From Toxonevra muliebris (Eukaryota > Arthropoda > Insecta > Diptera > Pallopteridae): a stretch of DNA of 64,000 nucleotides. The position numbers were made by a program, and so were the translations under genes. The stretch is from contig OY829328.1 of the NCBI GenBank assembly GCA_963691655.1, positions 4,802,204-4,866,203 on the forward strand, in the 5' to 3' direction. This document shows positions 27,801 to 36,800 of the stretch, one piece after another. The notes below the pieces were generated by a model that saw only the letters and a program-made list of their open reading frames with translations, was not told the DNA's origin and did no database searches. Position 1 is the stretch's first letter; each line of letters begins with the position of its first letter.

Positions 27801-30800
27801 TTTTCAATTCATTGAAATTTCGAAATTAATAAATCTAAAATTAGTTAAAAATTATTCAAATTGTTTAACAAAATAATGCTGTTACAAAGCCTCAACAATA
27901 TTTACAAGATCTAAATTTAGAGCTTTCACTTCATCGTTCAGATTCGGTATAACACCTTAGGTCACTTCCATTCCTGTGTAAATATAACTTACACAAAATG
28001 AATATATGCGAAAAGTTTCGATAAAGGCTTAATATTAAGAAATGTAATGTACTAATGCCTTACCTCCTTTAGAGGCACTGAATGTACGCAAACGATCCAA
28101 ATCATCTTCATCATCACTTACACGCAAATGATGCATATTCATGGTGGGAACGTCCAGGAACGCATTGGATTTTCTTTGTGCTGAAAATAATAAGAAAGAA
28201 AAACATGACATTACTAATTTTATTGTGAAATTTTGAAAAAAATTCAATAAACACACTCAGAGAAAAATTAAATTAAGTTCGATAAGTTGATTCAATAAAT
28301 ACAACAGTGGAAAAACTTGACGGAAATATTAAAGTGATTTAATTACGAATGAACTTAGAAAACAATAGGAGTTTTATATTTCAAGTTGACTTATTTTTGG
28401 GATTTTTAGTAAACTATAAATTCAACATGCTTCAATGTAAATTTAAATATTTTTTCAGATGTTTAACAATGTTATATCAAATATGATCGTATTAAATTTA
28501 ACTTTGTGTTATTTCTTCTTATTTACATTAAAGAATTAGGGTAGTTAAATTTCTTGATTTCTTGATCCAATGAATAGTTTAAGAGATATCCTATAATAAC
28601 CGTAAGGCCCTTATACTATTGACGATGGAAAACGTGAAATTTTAAATGAGTTTATCTCAAAAACTACGTTTTCAAAAACCACTCTACGGATGTAAATGAA
28701 ATTTATAGAGAATATTCTAGATATAATGGTTAATTAATGGACAATTAACTAGACCATTTTTTCTTAAAATTTGTATGTTGGTAGTGAAAGGCCGCCATTT
28801 TGTCCAATTTGAATAAAAACACAAAAAGGCACAAAATAAAGTATTAAACTAACAATTTTTTGCAAGAAGACATTATTTTCCAAAGTGCGTTCAACAATTC
28901 AGTAAATAACTTTGCTTAAGAATAATGTTTTATTTTGAAATTATGATAAAGTTTACTTATTGCCCCAAGCATCTTAATATAAAATAAGTATTACGGCATT
29001 TGTCAATTTCGTTCATAATCAAGGTGCTTTATCTTTCGAAATCTTAAAGGCTATTGCACGGTACGGTATTTCGGAAGCAACGGTTCCTAGTACGAAACGT
29101 GCTAAGCCAGGTAAAATTTCTCCGACAAAACTTTATTTTACATTTAATAGAAAATGTGGAAAAAACAAATTTGTAAGATAAAAAGGACACCTTTTACATG
29201 TTATAATCGCAATAATACTTTCAGGTTCTTTGAATGTCGTGATTTTCATCAATTTTTTATACACATTTGAATCTCAACCAATTTCAAATTGTTTGATAAT
29301 TCAGTAATGCACAATGCTGCATTTCTCCGTACTTTTGCCTATAAATTACACAAATAATACAAAGTGTGTAATTTTACCGTTCTTATTTTTCTTAAAATTA
29401 AGAAAAATAATCCTATATTGGCATATTTGTTGTATTAAGTATCTAAATTAATGTCATTCAATAATATTTTGTGAATGGGAAAACATAACGCTCATATACT
29501 AAAAGACTGTCATAACTCAAAAAATGCGATGTTGCAGAAAACGCGTTTAAAGTTTTCAATTGACTCCCACTTTGCAGAAAAAATAGGAAATCTTTTAACT
29601 CTAACGCGCAGAGTATTCAAGATATTAATATGAAATTTTTACACAATATGAAGCGTGATATAATGAATAATTCTGCATCATTAACTCAAAATTCGTGTTT
29701 TTTGACTTATGGCAGTCTTTTAGTAAATGAGCGATAAGAAGAAATAAGATTTCTGGGATAGTGCTTAAAATTTGTACATGTGCAACTGTGCCTGCACAGT
29801 TTATTAAGTTCATGTCAGTACATTTTAGCCGCTAAAAAATCTATTCTGAGCTCCTTAAGTATTTGACAGGCTTTTCGTTCACTTTTGACAGTAGGTTAAG
29901 CTAGCTTATGCATAATACAGTTGGGCCTTAAGATTGCCAAGCTTTATTATCTAACACTACGCAGATGTCCTAGAGCTGACAGCTGGTAACTAATTATGTT
30001 AAGTTTAGTAATCCAGGATGACCATCGTAAAATTCATCACAATTTGGTTTCGATGCTTCCGAATGTTGTAAATGTTTTCCAAATATATTACATGAATTTG
30101 CAAACTGGTAATAAGATAAAAGCCCCTAGAGTTCCACGAACCGATTTGGAAGAGGAATTTTGTAGTGGACTTAAAAATTCTAAAAGCTCTTCAATATGAA
30201 ATAACGTAAAATTTTCCAATTGCTTTCACAGTATCTTTCAATGTTACTTTATGAGTACTTGGAAATAATTTTTCTTTTATGCTCAGCACCTTCAATTGAT
30301 TCTCGTTAAGTTAACGCTGACTCAAACTGTGCTCTTAATTTATCTCATCGTGTCATAAATACCCTCAGTTGGAGGTGGCAACACTTTTGTATTGTCGCTA
30401 TCAAAATGAAATTGTTACTGACACCCACTTGTGTATCTTTGGCACACTCTCCATACACCATACACACAAGTGTATATACTTTGTTGTTGTTTTATGTTCC
30501 CAGTAATATTATTACTAACTGCTTCTTACAAGAAAATTAAATCAAAAAAATGTTGCTTCTGATTTGATATTGTTAGATATTTAGGCCTTTCATGCCCGAT
30601 GTTGTCTAAAGTCAGGATTCACTTTGATGCACCATAAAATAGGTGTTTAGAAAATGTTACTAGTAATAATATATGCATTCAGCTTTATTAGTTATTTTTC
30701 ACGTTTTCTTGTTGCCAATTTGTTTGCCTTTGAAGTCAAGTCAAAATCCTAAGTGCAAAAAATGTTCGCAAATTTTTTTCCATTAATTTTTTTTTCAAAA

Positions 30801-33800
30801 AAATGTTTTAAACTGTTACTAAGCGGAAATTTTTATTATAAAATATGTATATAAAAGATAAAAGAATATGAAAATAAAAGAATTAAAAAAGGGGTATCCA
30901 GTGGTTGTCTACAGCTACATTGCTACGTTTTTTTTTAAACTTTCATAAAGGCCAAACAAATCAATATAGAGGGATGAAATTTGGTGTGATGATTATGAAA
31001 GTTCTAAGTAATAATTTCAGCACAAAAGGTTTCTATCAAGCCCCATTAAAATTCGGACATGAAAGGGTTAATGCTGCTCCACACAGTATTGCTAATTTAT
31101 CAACATTGTCAGTAAATCTGGCGATTATAAAAAATTTCTTAAAGGCAAAAGAAAACTTCTGGAATGATAACGCCGAGCTAATGAAACAGAATGCTGAAAA
31201 GCCTAGTCGTAATGTAAGCTTGGACTTGTCGTGAATTGTAGTATGATTCTTATGAGAAATTTTTTTGCTGGGAATTTGTTGTGTGAAATACGGTTAACTT
31301 GAGTGTGTGTGCCCGCATACCTACATACATAGTCATCGGTAGTTCATCGAACGAAAGTCGCTATACACATTGAATGAGTGAATGAATGAACTATTTATTA
31401 ACATTGTACGCGACATATTGAAAAATGATGAGCCACCAAAAGCATCGTTGACCCGTTTTCTCTCCATTATTTTATTGTTCTTTATTTGAAAAAAAAATAA
31501 ATAAAAATTTATTTTCAAACCAACAAAGGAATATTTCATATGAAACTAGTACATTTATATATAAACTTAAGAAGTCAAAATTTTGCCTTAGTGGGGATCA
31601 TGACGCGGTGTAAAGGCTTAGATTTCAAATTTTAGTTATGCAGTCTGAATTAACCATGGTATGCATGTCAGGCAGACTTTTAATGCCGAATGAGTGAGTA
31701 CCACAACCTGGGAACTCATCGGGTATACAAAAGGTTTCAACACAATTAAATTCTTGAGACACTAGAAATCCTATAAGAACTATCAGCCCTAGCAATACTT
31801 TATCATTGAGGACCACCAGATCATTGAGGCAATGAAAATTTTACATTGAAGTCTTTAATTACTAGACAGAAATTTAATTAAACAATATTGAATTCGGATT
31901 CATGATCATAATATTTTCCATATTAGTTTCCGCATCAATGCTTTAAAATAAATTATGCCCAATTTTTCTTTTCACAAAATTAACTTTTATTAACTCCTCT
32001 CAACTCTTTATTAAAGCGGAAACCGAAATTCTCAGCTTCCAAAGTATGTTGTTTATGGATGCACATTATTTCAACCTTAATTAATTTAAATTAATTCTAA
32101 TCTGTGCTAAGAATAGAAAGAACTTGCCTGGTATATGCCGAATTTGAGACGGCAAAAATGCAGAGCTTTCAAATACAGCAAATTTATACTTTTTGGTTTT
32201 GCCTTGACCAGAATGCGAACTGACTGACTGACTTTACGCCTTAGCAGTCCAGCAATGGCGACTAAGAGTTTTTGTCACAATTTAATATGAAAAAAACAAT
32301 GTGAAAGGGATTTATTTTGTTAATGTCAAAAGACATTCGCATGAGAAAATATTTAAATGCCAAAAGAACAAGAAAAAGACACATGACCTTCTTTTTTATA
32401 CTAATTTATATAAAGTTTCAAGATGTTGTGCCAAAATTCAAAATTGACAACTTTTCTTCTAAAAGCTAAAGCAGACAAAGGAAAACGAACATAAATTAAA
32501 TTGAAGGCAGACACAAATTATTTTGTATAAGTAAAATTTGCGCATATCTGACAATTAAGTAAGTACTTAAAAACCTTTGGGAATATGTGTGACTCATGTG
32601 TGACTTCACTTTGAGCCAGCATGATTTCGTCATTACGATTGTTAGGATTCCATGTGCTCATTGATTTCTATTTAAGTTCATCGTACGCGCTTAATTAAGT
32701 TAATAGGATTCTCATGTATGCGAGCTCGTTTATTTTTTTATGACCTCAGACAGCAGGAAGAATGTTTTTCTTTTTTATTAGTGTACAGTTATATTGCACA
32801 TGTTTACATATGTATTATTGATGTAGTTTAATTGACACAGGAAGTCACAAATTGTTTTTATGTGCATAATATGAAGCTTTACCAATTATAATAACATAGA
32901 AGATCTCTCATAAGCACAAGCTATTAACTTTACAGGGATCGACCGCAACTACTAATACCCAATAGAATTCGAAAACTTGTGCGAGCCTGACACATACCTC
33001 CCTCCAGTCCCAGCTTTGGCGAATTTCTATAGCCGGAGTGATTTCTACTAACGATCATAATCATCTCTTGAGTGGCTAAACTTAAAACTTACCATGCTGT
33101 TGGGGTCTTCGCTGAGATAATTTTCGCCTTTGTGGTGGTGTTTCCGTTTCGCTAAGTCGTGGTTCACTGTTGCAATATGATCGTGCCTCTTGAAGATTAT
33201 ATTGCTGTTGTTGCGGTTGCTGCTGTGTCTGTGTTCTCCTTCGAACCTGAAAAATCAAAGCGAGCGTTATAAGATTCCAACTCGTTTATTTTGAAAAAAT
33301 ACCAAAAACAAAACAAAAATTATTTAATTTTTCAATCACAAGTTTCTCACGCTATAATTTTTGTTTGCATATTTACATTTATATTTGTGCAAATATTGCA
33401 ATTCAGAGAAACAAATTATTTATTGCAAAGCATTGCAAGCTTTTTATTATTTATGAATATTTTATTTTTTTACATTTTCTCTCTTTATGGTAGTTGATGT
33501 TGGCATTGCTAGAGGTAGAAAAGAAATGTCAAGGCTTTTGTTGAATTTGTTTGACACTTACTATTTATAAACGAAACAATTGTAATGCAAATGTTTGCAA
33601 TTTATTGCGGGTATGAAATTAAAATGAATGAAATTGTTTTTGTGCCTCTACACTTTTCAAAGGGCGAACGTTTCTGAGTTTATTCTTTTACAAAATGTTG
33701 AGTGAGGTTAGGGAGGGGAACAATCGCCCTATGATAAATTCGAATAAGGAAAACCTAGCTAAGGCAGAGAGAACGGGGTCAAACCAGAGAGGTAAAGATG

Positions 33801-36800
33801 TAGCTCAACTTTTAAGAATGGTGCAAGTAAGTACAGCTCACACCAAAACTGGTTGATTGCACAAAAAAATTAACCCTATGGTTGCCAAGCGTGTCTCCAG
33901 ACAGCCTTCATGAATGGCTGTAATTTCCACTTTAATAGTTTTTTGCTGATACATTTTATCATATCGTTTATGGAATTTCCCAAGCTTTTGAAAGAATGCA
34001 TCAGTTATGAATTATGATGCGTATTACAGACGTTAGCGACAGTCAAAGTCAAACATTTTTGAAAAAAAGGAAAATTAATTATTTTGATTGAATTTGAGAT
34101 ACAAATAAAAATGATAAATAAAATACTTCCCGTCATATTAGCCAGATTAAAAAAACTAGCTGTGAGTAGCTTGGAATTTGAATTTTGTATGCAAAATATT
34201 TGATTACTTAAAACAAATTGGTAAAAAGTTTGTTCAACAGCAAATACTTTTAGGGATTCAATCTTTCCGGCTTCATAAAATCAAGCCCATTAAATTTTTT
34301 CTGGTTTTGAAATCACATTTATGTTTTTTACATCAAAATTTATCAATCCCAATTTTTTTATATCAATTGAAAATTTTTAGAACTAGAGGGTTAAATGTTT
34401 ATTAATTTAAGGAAAGGATAAATATGTGATAATAACACAGTATGACGAAAAAAAAACAAAATAAGTTTTTATATTCCATTCAAAAGAGCATATTTATTTG
34501 CTAACAATGGTATATAAATTGGTAATATATCTTAAGGAATACCTGAGTTAGAGGGCAAAATATACGGAAAATTTAAACTGTTTATATTTTTTTATTTTGA
34601 ATGGCGTTTTAAATGACTATTTTGTTTACCAGTGTAAGTTTTTAAAAATATATATATTTTGCTCTCTAACTCCGGCATTCCTTAAGGTATTTTTACAATT
34701 TTATATATCGAAAATAAAGTTACGGGCAAGTATAGGCTTCAACTTTAAAAAATATGGGTTTTAAGTCCAGATTTTGAGGGTCAATTCAAAATTTTGAGTA
34801 TGCAGATTTTTTCTGCTTGACTAGACCTACAATTTGAGCTATGTCTCGAGGAAAGTATATTTTTACTGTCACACAGTGTAATGTATAAATAATAATGTAC
34901 AGGCAAAAGTAATAGTTTTGAAGAATGTATATAAAAAAACTGAAATTTTTATTAAGTGAATAAAAAAATGGAATAATTTTTAATTTTAAGGAAAGGATGT
35001 TGTAATGAATATGAATTTATAAAAAAATATATAATAGTAATACATGAATATATAAAAATGATGTATATACACTGAGGAGCAAAAATGCAACAACGATAAG
35101 CAGCTGGGACTTCTTTGTAATAAATTGCCAGCAGGTATTTATTTTTTAGGCAAACATATTATATTTGAATACAAAATTTCACTTTAAAAATATAACATGA
35201 ACCAAATCATGTTTTCTAAACTAATCTAATAGGTCGCTGAACACGAAAATCACATTCATTTTTTTTTCTATGGGTAAGTTTTCGAGATATGACAAAATAA
35301 CGGGTTTTCAGGTTACTGTTTCACTTACAGTCTAATATCTTATTACCTATAGCTTTTTCCGAGTTATATGGTATAGGAACTATAATTAAATTACGCGTTT
35401 AATGCTGCCAAGTTTGTTAAAAGCGGATTATAAATGACTGAGATATAGATGTTGAAAGTTAAATTTTGGTGTGATTTTTGAGAAATTTTCACACAAGTCG
35501 TGGGCTAAGTTTTCTTTCTCACAAAAAGTAATTACAAAATCTGAAGTTTTTTTTTTAATCGATTGAAGCCGTCTTTGTGGTATTCCACCCTTAAATCAAT
35601 TTTGCTCCAAGTGCCACTCGATCTCTTCAGTTTCAAACCATTCACACTTATTTCTCTGTGATTATTCAATGCCTTTATTTATTTATTTATGCACGATACT
35701 TTCTTTAATTTTATTTGAATAACCTTTTTCAATTATCGCGACAGCAATTTATATTTAATTATAACCAATTTTTATGCAAATTTATGAAAAAAAAAGATTT
35801 ACCACCATCGAGAATTGAAATTAATCTCATTTTCAGTGCCAGCATGAAGTGCTAGTGTTGGTATCAGCGGCATTAAAGAAGCAACGGAAAAACAATTAAA
35901 AAACGAGGTTCACACTCAAAAAAAAAATAAAAAACTAAAAACATTTTATAAACGCGAAACTTTTACACTGATAAGCTTCAGGAATGTTTGCTAACAAATC
36001 GGGTACTTAACAGATTTGTTGTTGTTGCCAGGCGATTAGTTATAAAGTTTTTAAATAAGCCTTGTTTACTGTATAATTTGTGTCTATCAGCGACTAGAAT
36101 CAAAAGAAAACTTTCGTGAAATAAAGAACAACTTCACGTACTATTTTAAGACTAAAAACCAGAAATATTTTAACTAAAAAGTTCTAAAGTGTCGTGTTTA
36201 ACTAAAGCTTGAAAAGATTTTCCATAGAGTGTAAGTACATTCTATCACCAACACTATCGCAGTAACTAATATTCAAACTAATTGGTAGATGTGGGTATGA
36301 AGTGTCACCAAAAACGCCTTCCACTTCTTTTACTTTTCTATTGAGCTTGCGAGGAGCAGTGGATAAAAAGTTCACTGGCGGCACAAATAAAGTAAAACCA
36401 AAATAAATTTTACTGCGGCTCGTCATTGGCGTGACACAGTGTCTTATGCAGGCATTACATATTTTTATTCTATTTAAGACTTTGCTATAGAAGAAAATCC
36501 CAATGAATATTTATGTTTGACAACAGCTTAATGGGAAATAGATTTACTATTCTATTTTTGTAAGTATTAAAAAGTAAAGTGGCAATGAATTATTTTTTTT
36601 TTTCATTTTCTTTTGATTCGCAATAAAATTAAATGCAAATAAAGTGATATATAAAATTATGAAAACTATGTATAGAAGTCTAAAAGTTTCGATTCAACCA
36701 GAAGAAAAAAGAGGAAGTATAAATTTGCCGAAAATGGTTCATCGAGAACTTAAAAAAAATATATATAATATAAAAAATATATTACCCAAATGCTGATTTT

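Larger units (their letters stand above)
22297..28063 (-). other. RGK intron 3 (5.8 kb)
   Basis: It holds two adjacent inverted-repeat elements (23565-24021 and 24059-24768) and a (GCT)n run near 27128-27147. The remainder (22300-23560, 24775-27120 and 27150-28060) is AT-rich. A poorly supported reading frame at 26008-26250 has no recognisable domain. Confidence 0.8.

Noticed and set aside
30905..31234. 109-codon plus-strand frame in intron 2
   Set aside because: No recognised domain and no regulatory context; it could be a relic, but nothing in the sequence supports a gene.
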